Assembly: GCA_947184155.2 (NCBI GenBank)
Contig: CAMXCT020001779.1
Coordinates: forward strand, 334,956 to 398,955
Origin: Cladocopium goreaui
Lineage: Eukaryota > Sar > Dinophyceae > Suessiales > Symbiodiniaceae
DNA: 64,000 bases
Direction of reading: 5' to 3'
Shown here: one piece after another, positions 46,101-58,103 of the stretch
Position numbering within the stretch: the stretch's first letter is position 1
How the letters are laid out: each line of letters begins with the position of its first letter
Program-made: the position numbers and the translations under genes
The notes under the pieces: generated by a model
What the model was told of the DNA's origin: nothing
The model's database searches: none
What the model saw: only the letters and a program-made list of their open reading frames with translations

Positions 46101-49100
46101 AGATCATGACGATGTAAACCTGGAGTATTCCGAACCACGATGCCAAGAATGAAGGACACCAAGGCCTTCCTCTCATGGTTCTTAACCACCTAGCCTGGTA
46201 GCGATGTGTCCAGCCAACCTTGACATACCTCGAGCAGTTGAAGCATCCCAGCCTCGGATTCGTCCCGATGCTCTTTGAAGCTGGAATGAGCTCCCAACAC
46301 CTTGGCGCTTTGGGAGATTTCGGGTGGACCCCCCAGTGATCAACCAAATTCGAGAGCTATATATAGTGATATATGCAAATGAATATATATATATATATAT
46401 CTCAACCTAGAATGTACATAATGTATATATATATATATATATCAACCTAGAATCAATGAACCCTCGCTGTGAAATTGGGGGAGTCACCTTGAAAATGACA
46501 TGATATGTTACAAAAAATGGTAACCACCCATTCAACAGCCCAGAGGTTGACATGATCTAAAACATTCTAAAATAATCTCAAACATGCATGCATAGAGTTA
46601 TAAGCACTGCATATAAATATGCTGTAGCAAATGCATGCAAATGCAAACCAGGCAAGAACACCGTGTGGGGCTATCAGGTGATTAAACAACGCCATGAATA
46701 TGTAATACCTCCCCTCTGATATGAAATTACTCACCATAAATCCTAGTTCAGTACTGGTTCTGTTCTTGTGGGGGCCCCACATGATCCCACATGGTACTAT
46801 GAAAATGCGCAGAATGTTAGGGGCCCGTCAAAAAATAATAGTCCCTCCAGGATGTTGTAGATGATGTTCCTTATGTGTCCTTCATAATTTCATATAATTT
46901 CTATGTTTCTAGCATTTTCCAACTTGTCTATTTTTTAGGGTTGCCCTATGGGCTTGTCTGAAAATAGTCCCAAACAAAATCTACTGATTAATCAGTGAAT
47001 AATCATGTCCCCTCTCAAACTCCTAAGTTTATAAGGGATATTAACCACAGTTGAGACACAACCAAATATCAGATTGTTGATTATCTATGTTTATATCCCA
47101 AGATTATATCCCATATTCAATCCTCCCCATGAAATATGTTCCAAAATTCCAAAATGAAAAATACGATGTTCACCGTGATTCTCCTCTTGACATTCGACCC
47201 CGGCCGATCCCCCTGCGGTATCACCGAGCCACATCCTCTTTCTCCCCCTGCGGTGGCGCAGGGGCCCCAGGGTCCATGCTGGGCATCTCATCTTCACCGG
47301 GCCCCGCGGCATGATTCAGGACCTGTATCCATGGCCGTGGGGGCGTCTCAGACACACCAGGACCGTTTGGGCCAGTTTTTTTTTGAGGTTGAACTGCCAC
47401 CAGGTGAACGCTCAGCTGGGGAAACCACTTTCAATAAATCATGATGAATCTATGGTTGGCTTCTGGAAAATCTGCAGGAAGCTGATGCGAATAGCGCACC
47501 GTGCCTGAAGCCCTTTGATCTCTACGAAAGCGCTGCGTTCCTTGGGATTGTAGGACTCCTGCGCCCAGCGGCTTGGCGGACTCTGTCAGCCATGTCAAGA
47601 GAAATATCATGAAAAAGGGAAACTACTATGAAACTATGAAACTATAAAGCATATATGATCATATATATATGCAGATATTTCATAAACTTTATGGGGACCG
47701 AAATAGGCTCTGAACCCCAAGACATAAAGAGTCAAGTCATGTACAGCCCTGTCTCCATTCCTTTGGAGCAAGGAATACATTTGAAACAAATATCTAGACC
47801 CTGTTGCCGACCTACTAAAATGACTGGCATGGCTGACAAGTTTCTTCATATCTTGTGGAGTTGCGTTTATGATTCGTGATACTTTATGAATCATGGAAAA
47901 CCAGAAGCAAACATTACCCATCGTCCAAAAATCGTCCAAATGGTTCAAATGGTATTCTTTGACACATATTTGAGGACAAAAACAACACAACAAAACACAA
48001 CTCTTCCATTTTCCAACGGTAGTCGGTAGTGATCGGTGGATATCAGTGGCCCTGCTACCTTGGTCCCACCGAAGCAGGAGAAACCAATGAAGCCACCGGA
48101 CTTCAGATTCCTCAGAAGCGACGGCAAAGATGCTGCACAAAAGGGGGTTAGAACAACATCAGCTAAGCAAACTCAGACAAACATTGAGAAATTTGCTGGC
48201 ATATTTTTTCTCCATGTGCATATGCCAAGGACAAAACTCAGAAGCAAGGAAACACTTTGTTCGTTGCTGATGTGCAATTTGCCAGCGCCACGCCAAGACG
48301 CATGGCTGAAGACACGGTTGCTCGAGTTTCTCCTTTACCTTGGTGTGAAAAACTGACTTTGGTTCTATACCCAAACCATCCCACCATAGATTCCATGGAT
48401 CATACGATATCACACGCATGAAAACATGCCAAAATGATGAGAAATTCAACTCCAGGAAAAATCATTCATTCTACTGTGCAATACATCGGTTGTTCCCTGA
48501 AGATTCTCCAAACGCTGCATTGGAAACAAATTTTCGTCAGCAGCAAAAATGCTGGAAATCCAGGATTACTTCCTGCTATATGCCTTGCAGTAAACTGACA
48601 TAGCTGTGGAACATGGCCCATTTATAGATTATTTACCTATGAAAAATTGTGATTTCCATAGCTATGTTGGTTTACCAGAGTGTACCTTTCATCCGTTCAT
48701 ATTTCCAGGCCTTTCTTCGGTTTGGCTGTTCCTATCGCGGCACCAAGGTACTCTCCACGGTGACTGTGACAGTGTCCGGGGTCACTCGGATCTTCACTAA
48801 ATGGTCCTCACCATTCCTGAGATGCTGAGCGCCTGCCAAGAGAACAAACAAAAATATGATGATCTATGGGTTTGTCAGACTTTTATGGCCAACTCATCCG
48901 TGATCACCTGTATCTGACGAGAAACCCGCGTTGATTTTCGTGTATGGATCTGGTTTTGCATTCGTGCCCCACAATCTGAAGTGGAATCCCAAAATTCACC
49001 ATGTCCAAAAGGAGCACCACCTGCCAAACCCAGTTCTTCTATATACTTGTTCCAGCTGTGCAAAGTACATCACACATCACCCAAAATTTCAGGCCCGGCT

Positions 49101-49942
49101 TGCCCAATATTGACATATTTTAATGTGGTGTACCCAAACTTAAACAATCCCTCATTAACCATCCATTAAAAGGGGTCGGGGTCATGACATACATCATCCC
49201 AAATAGGGGTAATTATACTGAGCATACCCAATTTCATTAACCTCCACGGGAGATGCTTTATTAGTGGGTTTACCACATTTACCAGGAAACGCCCAAAATT
49301 GTTGGTTTATTATATATACATATACGTATATATATATATACATACTTAAATAAACCGCTTTATATATCAGTTTCCCATACGTATATATATATATATATAT
49401 CTCTCTCTCTCTCTCTCCCCGTCCAGTTTCCCACATGTTTTCCATATTAAATGGATATTTCGAAGGCATAGGAAATTTTCAGACACAGCCATATTGCATC
49501 ATATTGCCATATCTTAAGCATCATCTTTGGTGCATGGTGAAGCCATGAAGTCGATCACGTTGAAACCCAAGGTTCCGAATGTCCAGAGCCGTCTGCTGAC
49601 CCACCTTGGGCGCGGCGGCTCAACCGCCGTTTTTGGGCTCTCAGAAATGGGGATGGGTACAATCCAGCCTATGTGGGAAACTGGCCGGAAAAAAAGGTGA
49701 AACATGGTGACTCATCTTATCTTGTATATTCATACACGATATACAATATACATTACCAATAGTACCGCGCAAGGCGGTGGCGGAAGTTTCAGAAATAGGA
49801 AACCTATAGGGGAGGTTGGTTGTTGTGAATCACGGATGGCAGAGCGAATCCACTGATGGACCGACAGGTGGTTGAGGTCTCCTCTCTTTCTCTCTTTCTT
49901 TCTCTCTTTCTCTGACTACCTACCTACCTACCTACCTACCCA

Positions 49943-49985
<43 letters not shown>

Positions 49986-50015
49986 ACCTACCTACCTACT
50001 CTCTCTCTCTCTCTC

Positions 50016-50052
<37 letters not shown>

Positions 50053-50356
50053 TTATCTATCTACCTATCTACCTATCTATCTATCTACCTATCTATCTAT
50101 CTAGCTACCTATCCATCTATCGATCGATCTATCTATCTATCTATCTATCTATCCATCTATCTCTCTATCTCTCTCTATCTCTCTATCTCTCTATCCCTCT
50201 ATCTGTCTATCTATCTATCTATCTACCTATCTATTTATCTATCTCTCTATCTCTCTATCTCTCTATCTCTCTATCTCTCTCTCTCTCTATCTATCTATCT
50301 GTCTATCTATCTATCTATCTACCTATCTATTTATCTATCTATCTATCTATCTATCT

Positions 50357-50392
<36 letters not shown>

Positions 50393-53300
50393 GTCTGTCT
50401 ATCTATCTATCTACCTGTCTATCTGCAAGCTTGAAAACGAAGGTATTCTGCGAGACTTCCGCAATGTTTTGAACTTGACAACATCAAAAACGCAGCAATT
50501 CTGCGAGACTTCCGCAATGTTTGAACTTGACAACGTCAAAAACGAAGCAATTCTGCGAGACTTCGTCATTTTTCAAAGTTGGCAACATCAAAAACGAAGC
50601 AATTCTGCGAGAATTTCTCAATTTTTGAATTTCCACGACGTCAGAAACGAAGCAATTCTGCAACACTTCCTCATTTTTCGAAGTTGACAACATCAAAAAC
50701 GAAAGAATTCTGCGAGACGTCCTTCAAAAATGGAAAGTTGAGTGCAGAGCTGACGGCCTCGTAATGCGTTTTGCGATGTTTCCACTCCATCTGTCTAAAT
50801 TACTACGCCTGCCAGGAAAAAGTGATGCCAGGTCATACGAAGTGCGGCACCTGTCACGCAAAATCATCTCAGCAAACTTGAAGATCTGAGGCTAACAGCT
50901 CTGATGAAGATGTCTCTTGTACTGTGCCTGCCACGGAAAATGCATCTTTGCAGATCCTCTTCAAATGTGCCACGCCTGCCATCGTTTTTGGACATGCTGC
51001 AAACCCTCACGTTTTGCTTGCTTTTGAGAAGGTGCAAAATCCCTTGCGCTTGCCACGCGAAACGACATCTGAACGTCCAAAAGTGGTCTCCGGAGCTGGT
51101 GTGCGTGCACTTTTTCGACATCTCAACTTCCAAAAGTGGTCCGGAGCTGGTGTGCTTTGTACATTTTGACTTCGAAACGTGCTTCGCGCCACAACAGCGT
51201 GCACTTTTTCGACATCGCGACTTCCAACCTGGTCCGACGCTGAGGTGTTTTGTACATTTTGACTTCGAAATGTGCTTCGCGCCACAACGGCGTGCAATTT
51301 TTCATCGCTCATCTGGCCAGCTGGCTCCGCACCCGCCGCTTTAGCGAGCCTTCTTTTCGACCCTCCGGAGCCACAAATCATTGGAAAAACAAAGTGTTTC
51401 GCGACTTTCCTACCTTTTCGCGCACCTGCATCTTCTTTCTTCTGACTCTTTCTCTTCTCTGATCTTCTCTCTTCTACTCTTCTCTCCTCTCTGACTCTTC
51501 CCATCTCTGCTTTTCATCTGTCCATATTGTCGGAATTTTGACTTCTAAATTTCCTTCGAATATCTAATCAACACATGGGCTTACCAGATCTTGCCAGAAC
51601 TAGCAACGGTACCCGCCTGGTTTTGAGCACAGATTTGGGCCACATGCTTGTATTTCTTTGTGATGGCAATGTATTTAATCACAACGCATTGCCCGACGAT
51701 TTTTCCAACTACATCACAAATTCAACCAAAAAAAACAAGTGTCGCCAATGGCTCCGCAACCTATACTACTTCATTCTACGTTCTTCAGCCTTGGGGAGCG
51801 TGGTTGTCGAAGTCCGGACTCAGGGGGGCCAAATTCTAGACTTGGGCACGTGCAGATTTTTGAATATGTTTCATTATATATATATATATATGTGTGTGTG
51901 TATATAGTCAAGGCTAGTGCTGAAATGTGCTAAAGCTTTTCACTCTGGGCGTACCCAATTCTAATCCCGTCAGCCCCAAATTTTGATCTGTTAATCGTTG
52001 AAACCCTCATTGCTGAGAGTTCAATCTAAATTTGGGCTGTCAAGTTGCTAGCTCCCGCTAGTTGATCAAAACTGTTTCGCGCGGTGGTATGGGATAATCC
52101 ACGAAAACCCAATGGCCACAGGTTTTGGGGCCTTTGGGGGGATCAGCATTCTGAACCTCCGCCCGCCCAATCCCATCCGCTCAAAGGGCCCCCAGGCAGT
52201 CTTTTCGCCGTCCCCGTAATGCACTCGGAGGAGACTTTGGCCCTGCTCATCTTTCACGAAGAAGACCTGGAAGCAGGTTCGCTCCCATAGATCTCAGTAG
52301 AAAAACATCACCAAACTGAATGGTTTCCAACCTGACCACATCTAACCACGATTGCTGGTGATACCCATTCTGTTGTATTTTGCTAGTAAATGCATGTGCG
52401 CACTGTACGCATATGCCTTCTCAAATCTGTCAAAGGTCTTCATCCCATTTCCAGGGGTGGAAATGAGCAAGCACGAGCCAACATAATATCAACATATAAC
52501 CATTTGTTTCCTCCCCAACAAATTGGAATTGGCGTGCCTACAAGCCACCGCAAGCTCCCCCTCCAGCACGACATGTGACTCCCAACAACAGGACCATCTT
52601 GAAGAGAGCCAACATTAAGCCAAACTACACTCCTCTAATCAAGCGTGGCAATGGAACATCCACCATTATTTAAAGATAATTTTCCCATTAGACCCTGCAT
52701 TCAGGGGATTTCCACGTGCCACGGTTGATTACCAAAGGGTATCAGTATTCGGGAGCTTCTGCAACCCCATTGGTACAAGGATGTGGGTTGATGATATCAC
52801 CGCCTGCAAGGACTGTTGCAAAGACCAAGGCACACCAAGGCCTTTGTAGTGGGTCTTGTACCCAACTTCCCCAAGATCTAGCTTGACGTAATGATTGTAC
52901 CTGTAGTCATCGAATTTAAATTGCAGAAATCATGATGTGCCCCCTGGATTGGTATGTTTGGTTGAAAAGCCCTTCACCTACATATTATATATATATATAT
53001 ATCTCTCTCTCTCTCTCCACCGCCTTCGAGAAATATGTATGTATATATTTCTCCAAACAGTGTGTCCACATTGGGGGGTTCTTACAGTAGGAGTAAAGGC
53101 GGGTGCCTGATCAGGGTGCTCCATCTGGTCTGCGGCATTTTACCTGCTTGTGAATTTCCGTGTAAAGTGGCTCTTAGTGAAATCTTGACATGCGTTTCGA
53201 CTGCGCAGGCTCGCACAAAGTGTGTGTCGCGGTTCTCGTTCCGTACAAAGTGGCTCTTGTGAAATCATGACATGCGTTTCGACCGCGCAGGCTCGCACAT

Positions 53301-53800
53301 TGTGTGGGTCGCGGTTCTGGCCTGCGGCATTTTACCCGTGAATTTCCGTATAAAGTGGCTCTTGTGAAATCTTGCCATGCGTTTCGACTGCGCAGGCTCG
53401 CACAAAGTGTGGGTCGCGGTTCTGGGCCCCGGCATTTTTCCTGTAAATTTCCTTATGAAGTACCTCTTGTGACATGTGTTGCGCATTTCGACCGCGCAGG
53501 CTCGCACAAAGTGTGCTTCCTGGTCTTGGGACCGGTCTTCCTCCTCAACATCATCATCTTCCTCCTCCTCAACATCAACATCATCATCTTCCTCTCCCTT
53601 GATATCATCATTCTCAACATCATCATCCTCCACCTCATCTTCCGCAACATCATGATCATCCACCTCATCTTCCGCAACATTATCATCCTTTCGTCATCCT
53701 CCTCAACACTATCCTCCTCAACATCATTATCCTCCTCCTTCTCTACATCATCATCCTCCACCTTGTCATTATCCACTTCATCTTCCGCATTATCATCCTC

Positions 53801-53834
<34 letters not shown>

Positions 53835-56800
53835 TCACCATCATCACCATCATCACCATCATCACCATCATCACCACCACCACCACCGTTGTCATCACCA
53901 TCGTCATCATCATCGTCATCATCATCATCATCGCCATCATCATCATCATCATCACCATCATATTGTTATTCATCATCATCATCATCACCATCATCATTAT
54001 CATCATCATTCTCACCATCATCATCAACATCACCATCAACCATCATCATCAACACCACCATTAACATCATCATCAATATCATCATCAACATTACCATAAT
54101 CATCAATATCATCGTCAACATTAACATCATCATCAACATTAAAATACATTATCCTGTTACTCCCACAGTGTTTGGGGTCTCTTGCCAGGATAATTGTTAA
54201 TATATATATATATATATATATACATACATTAAATATCTACATCACAAAATGTCCGCAAATAATGAGGACTGTTCAGGAAAAGTATGTGGCACATATGTTC
54301 AAACATTGTAATGTGGCAAACCAGATTGTACACCATCCCACAACATTCCCATAGATGATTAGCAAAAGCAGTCCCCCAATGGTAGGTTTGTGGCATGGGT
54401 CGCATCAGGCGGATCTGCAACCTTGAGATGCCGTCCACAAGGCAATCAAACATGGCTGGAAAATCCCCGAACTCAATGAAGGTTTCAATATTAATGGGAA
54501 AATCATTGAACTGAATGAAGGATTTCCCATTGTCATCTTTGATTCTTGGAAGGTATCTTAAATTGAACTTGTTGTTGGGACAGCTTGATGCATCCAAAAG
54601 CTTCAGCAACCAACCTGCCAAAAAATTGCAACTACCCCAAAAAATATGGTATGAACAAACCAAGAGTTGGCATGAACACATCAAGAATCATTCGAGCCAC
54701 CATGCAGATTAATTTCCAAAATCTAAGGTGCCACGTCCCCGCAATCAACTCATCTTGATTGTGGCTATGCTTTGTGCTCGCTGCACTAAGAAGATCGCTG
54801 GCATTCTCCTGTCATGCTGTAGCGGTCTCCAAGGCATGGTGGTCTGCGTGTAGCCAATTAGATCTAATTATTAGCCTATCCCCCTAGTATGAAATACCCC
54901 CAATCAAGCCCCGGACAAGAAAAATGTTTTGGCAATACTAAAGTGGGTTGGTCCCCCTGATTAATATACCAGAATATACCGGGGGGTGTACATCCCAATT
55001 AATCAACCCCCAACAGAGGACATCAAGTTTTTTTTGGTTCATCAATACTAATCTGTTTTAGATTTCTTCTAGGGTTATATAAAAAGAACATCAATTTAAC
55101 GTATATAGGTTGTTATCAATTGGAAGTCGATCTCTTATGACTTCAACTTAGGAGGTCTATTATTTAGGGGAAGGACCTTACCAGAACCCCTTCTCCCTAG
55201 GTACCTACCTTCTGGGGGTTGTGATTAATTCGAACTTGACATTATTATATGGCCACCCAAGATGAACAAATCAAATATTATAAACAACAGTTTCCAGGGG
55301 GATCTGGGGGGCATGTAATATTAGGGGGAAGGGATTTTGATTAGATGCTCAGCACCTTTATTGCAAGCCCTCACGAGCAATTCCGTGGAGGTGACGGATC
55401 ATCTTGCCCCATGTGCCACCGACCACAACACGGAGCTCTTAATCCCGGCCACAAAACCCCAGTCCTCAGCCCCGCATTCTCTCCCTATACCCGGTGCTCT
55501 CCTCAGAGTACCAAAACGCAAAGCCATCACCGCGGAAACCGCTGATGCCCGGCTTCGCCGAGATGGTGAACTGAGCCTCGAAGTCGTTGGTCTTCAAAGC
55601 ACTTCGACCTGCCCGGGTCGGCAAGGTATGCCAAGGGCGAATGATCACTGGGCCTGGATATCCTCAACTAGTAGGATGCAATGAGCAATTTCCATAACAT
55701 CCATACAATAAGTATCATAAGTTAGACTTATGGAAAACTATAGGCTGACGACTATGGAAATGATGTGAACTAACAATGCAAGCTGCATTCAGGTATAAAC
55801 TGTAAGAAAAACAATAACTCCATGAGCAAGTTTTCTCCTTGGGACTTTCTTTCTTCGTGGCACCGATTGGATTCCAATGGCTAATGTGAGTTGTTGGGCA
55901 CTGTCGTGGCCAGCCACTGAGTCTCTCAAGATGGTGACATTTGGAGGGTCTAGCAGAAAGCCAGACTTCCAGCCCATCATTTCATATCATTTCCATGTCG
56001 CTGGACCAACCGATGGCTTTGATCCTTCAACATCCTTACAAGGTGTTCCCTTGAAGTTTTCCCTTGAACCAAGTCCTTCATCTCAGCAACAACCGACTTC
56101 GACGTCGATGGTCCAAGCGGCTAAAGATGGTACCCACGCGATCCGCAACGCCAGGGGTCAGGATTAAGCTGCCATGACTCGGCATAGCAGTACCTGCATG
56201 GCTCAGCTTGGCTCAGCGACAGGGAACATCACCCAGTCACTGCAGCCTGGCAGCCTGGCCTGTTGGAAAAATATGGTGATATACTCTGGGGGAGAAAATC
56301 TGCCACCGTTCATGTTTAAGAACCAGTGAGTCATCAATATCAGCGTGACATGTCGAAATTTTGGGTGCGTCATCTTCAACCACAATCTATAGGTGTGATG
56401 TTTCAACTCAGCCATTGCCCATTTGGTCGATGTTTTTCGATGTTTTTTGATGTTTGGTCGATGTTGGTTCGATTTTTTGTCGAACCTTGCACTTTTGTAT
56501 CAAGTTTTTGGAAAACCCTGAACTTTTGCATCAACTGTTGCATCAGCCTTTGTACTGACCCTGCCACTCTTGTATGGTACTCAGAGTGCCATTTCAATTT
56601 TTATGTTTGAATATGTTTGATATGTTCTTTTGTTGCATCTATGTAATGCAACAGGTGCTCTGTCGTAGGCATAATATTTTTGTTAGCACTACGTCCGGGA
56701 GCAGCAACATCCATCCACCCGCGGTTGAATTGGGCCCACCCCTGTGATGACTGAATGGCTTGATGTGTGCAGTCGTGCCTTCCAGCAACTTTTCTAGTGA

Positions 56801-57623
56801 TCAGCCCCATGCCACTGAGCTGGTCTAGTCAGATTAACCTTGGTTCATCGGAGCCTTAAGAATCACCTATTTTTTCAATTTTTCTCAGCCTTTCCCATGA
56901 TGAAGGAACAAGTCATGGCCAATCTCAGATACCCGGCATTGTTACTAGCTGATGTAGATTCCCATTTTCATCCTGTCAGGGTCGACACAGAAATGAGATG
57001 AAGTGAAGGAGTTTACTCGGTTTTTTGCAGCTTTTTCCCACATGAATGAGGGTCAAAAACCGTGAAAAACATTGGTACCACGTTTAAACGTTGTTCATCG
57101 TTTTTCACCCCGAAATCGCTGGTAGTTATGGTGTTCCCCACAAGAGAATATATGAACAAATATATTATATGTATTATATATGTATGTAATCTGACGCATC
57201 CCCCTCCAGCCGTGTTTTTGAGTTCTCTCTGTGCTAATTTCTTGACCCAAACCTATGTGATCCTGTTTGGATGATCTATCCTCTGGTAATTAAAAAATAG
57301 TTATGATGCTATGGCTCATTTACTTCGATGATTTACCATGATGTACCTATGCAAAACATTGGTGCTTTTCCACTTCGCAAAACTGATGACATAAATCTTA
57401 AGGGCGATGTTTTTCCATGTTTTAACTGACGAATTATCATGAATTATCAATGGATTTCTCCTAACTTAGAGATGTTTTTCCCACCTGTGAGCTGCCACAT
57501 CTTGGCTAAGAGATTGATGTCCGGCGGGTTGACAATGGAATGGCCCGGTAGCGCTGAAGGTGCTGCAGCCGTCCGGGCCGTCAGCAGCCATAGGAGCACC
57601 ACGGCCGCAGGGGGACACCCCAT
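43181..57623 (-). CDS. L-type lectin cargo receptor, ERGIC-53/VIP36-like, 17 exons
   Basis: Minus-strand exons: 57623-57485, 56193-56122, 55608-55491, 49604-49520, 49020-48968, 48816-48752, 48132-48059, 47558-47505, 47322-47225, 46280-46229, 45980-45918, 45700-45632, 45463-45430, 45184-45103, 44881-44798, 44240 to about 44118, 43357-43181. Phases agree throughout except between the two exons at 44.9 and 44.2 kb, where one may be missing. Several donors are GC. The product is about 470 residues, close to ERGIC-53 length. It starts with a signal peptide ([20 protein letters not shown]). The lectin fold shows [24 protein letters not shown], the hallmark [38 protein letters not shown] and [13 protein letters not shown]. 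An acidic Pro-rich linker, coiled-coil exons, one membrane span ([16 protein letters not shown]) and a 25-residue tail follow. Such receptors carry glycoproteins from ER to Golgi. The Ca/sugar loop looks degenerate. Confidence 0.82.
44292..44399. mobile_element. Short terminal-inverted-repeat element, family 1, best copy
   Basis: It begins TACCCTCTGGTAATGATTAA and ends TATGTTAGTTTACCAGAGGG then TA. The termini pair over about 13 bases exactly and about 20 with mismatches. It sits in a lectin intron about 50 bases upstream of the exon at 44240. Confidence 0.85.
45240..45315. repeat. TATA-rich short tandem tract
   Basis: ATATATCATATATATA and TATATGG units lie in a lectin intron. Similar short tracts are at 44940-45010 and 46370-46440. 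Confidence 0.7.
48582..48684. mobile_element. Short terminal-inverted-repeat element, family 1, diverged copy
   Basis: The left end is worn (TTGCAGTAAACTGACATAGC). The right end TATGTTGGTTTACCAGAGTG then TA is well kept. It lies in a lectin intron. Confidence 0.7.
49915..50432. repeat. CTAC, CTGC, CTGT, CTAT tetranucleotide satellite
   Basis: Successive blocks of CTAC, CTGC, CT, CTGT, CTAT and CTCTAT units run in order. The long YLSI-type frame is a by-product. Confidence 0.95.
50445..50720. repeat. 52-bp tandem array, six copies
   Basis: The units carry ATTCTGCGAGACTTC and GACAACATCAAAAACGAAGC. Starts are near 50445, 50498, 50550, 50602, 50655 and 50706. No counterpart is present in the left arm. 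Confidence 0.85.
52076..52266 (-). CDS. Orphan exon inside the large lectin intron
   Basis: After the acceptor TGCTTCCAG the minus strand reads [20 protein letters not shown], then [20 protein letters not shown] and [17 protein letters not shown], with strongly GC-rich third positions. The lectin exons on either side join in phase without it, so it may be an alternative exon, part of a nested gene or a fragment of another gene. No family is recognised. Confidence 0.45.
52675..52742. mobile_element. Right half of a family 1 element
   Basis: TTTTCCCATTAG, GATTTCCACGTG and ATTACCAAAGGGTA match the right half of the intact copies. The left half is missing. Confidence 0.4.
53195..53520. repeat. 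About 104-bp tandem repeat
   Basis: GCGCAGGCTCGCACA recurs at about 53206, 53288, 53392 and 53496, with TAAAGTGGCTCTTGTGAAAT between. The first interval is shorter (82 bases). It leads directly into the CAT satellite, as in the 23 kb module. Confidence 0.9.
53540..54155. repeat. CAT/CCT trinucleotide satellite
   Basis: CATCATCTTCCTCCT-type units change to pure CAT with CAC and CGT variants. It lies in the large lectin intron and has no coding value. Confidence 0.95.
54880..55336. mobile_element. Family 3 inverted-repeat element (about 457 bp)
   Basis: The left end TATCCCCCTAGTATGAAATA then CCCCC pairs with the right end GGGGGGCATGTAATATTAGG then GGGAAGGGAT. The interior has no frame of note. 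It ends about 155 bases from lectin exon 3. Confidence 0.6.
57277..57346. mobile_element. Degenerate family 1 element
   Basis: TATCCTCTGGTAATTAAAAA at the left and GATTTACCATGATGTACC at the right. Its centre is shortened. Confidence 0.4.
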
Positions 57624-58103
57624 GGTGTCCCCACCTGAAGAAAAGGTAAAAAATCACATGGTGATGGCAGGTGCAATTTTTTGGACTCAATCTGTTTTGG
57701 GTGTGTTTTTTTCCTGCAGGCTTTGGTTCCAGAAGAATTTTGAGAAAAAAACATGTTGAACAACTTTGAGAACCACTTTGAATCATATGGCTGATCAGAA
57801 CTCACTGGCATTTTTGCAACGTCCTACCATGATGCCATCGCATTCATGGCAAATTTTGCATACCCAAAAAACAATCAACGTATATAGTTCAACATCATAT
57901 CCTACCTAGACCCTCCAAATATCCCAAAACAATGGTTAAAGTAACTTAGATAATCGGGTCAAACACAATTTTTATCCATTTATTTATTATGGGTATTTGG
58001 AGCGTCTAGGTAGATGCCCTACACATTCATATTTCTTGTTGTATTCCTCGATTTAGTGATACGTATCCACCCTTGAAAAAAAATATTCATCTGGCCTCAC
58101 CAG
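57624..58103. promoter_or_regulatory. Divergent strand-switch region
   Basis: The lectin ATG (57623, minus) and the first visible exon of the right-hand plus gene (58104) face away from each other across about 480 bases. Promoters for both directions would be expected here if the plus exon is near its gene start. No TATA box or other motif is recognised, which is usual for dinoflagellates. Confidence 0.3.

Larger units (their letters stand above)
49748..51568 (-). repeat. Right arm of the long inverted repeat (about 1.82 kb)
   Basis: This is the reverse complement of 37946-40010: the unique block at 49750-49870, then different simple satellites, a 52-bp array, two and a half copies of the 94-bp unit (about 51104, 51199, 51292), and the pyrimidine-rich outer part ending ATTTCCTTCG. 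It lies in the large lectin intron between 55491 and 49604. Confidence 0.9.

Noticed and set aside
48881-48907. Candidate lectin exon reading VITDELAIK
   Set aside because: Its phase does not fit; the neighbours at 48968-49020 and 48752-48816 join directly in frame.
49872-50687. 271-codon frame rich in Tyr, Leu, Ser, Ile
   Set aside because: It is a translation of CTAT-type tetranucleotide repeats.
53301-54200. 298-codon plus-strand frame
   Set aside because: It is the 104-bp repeat followed by the CAT satellite.
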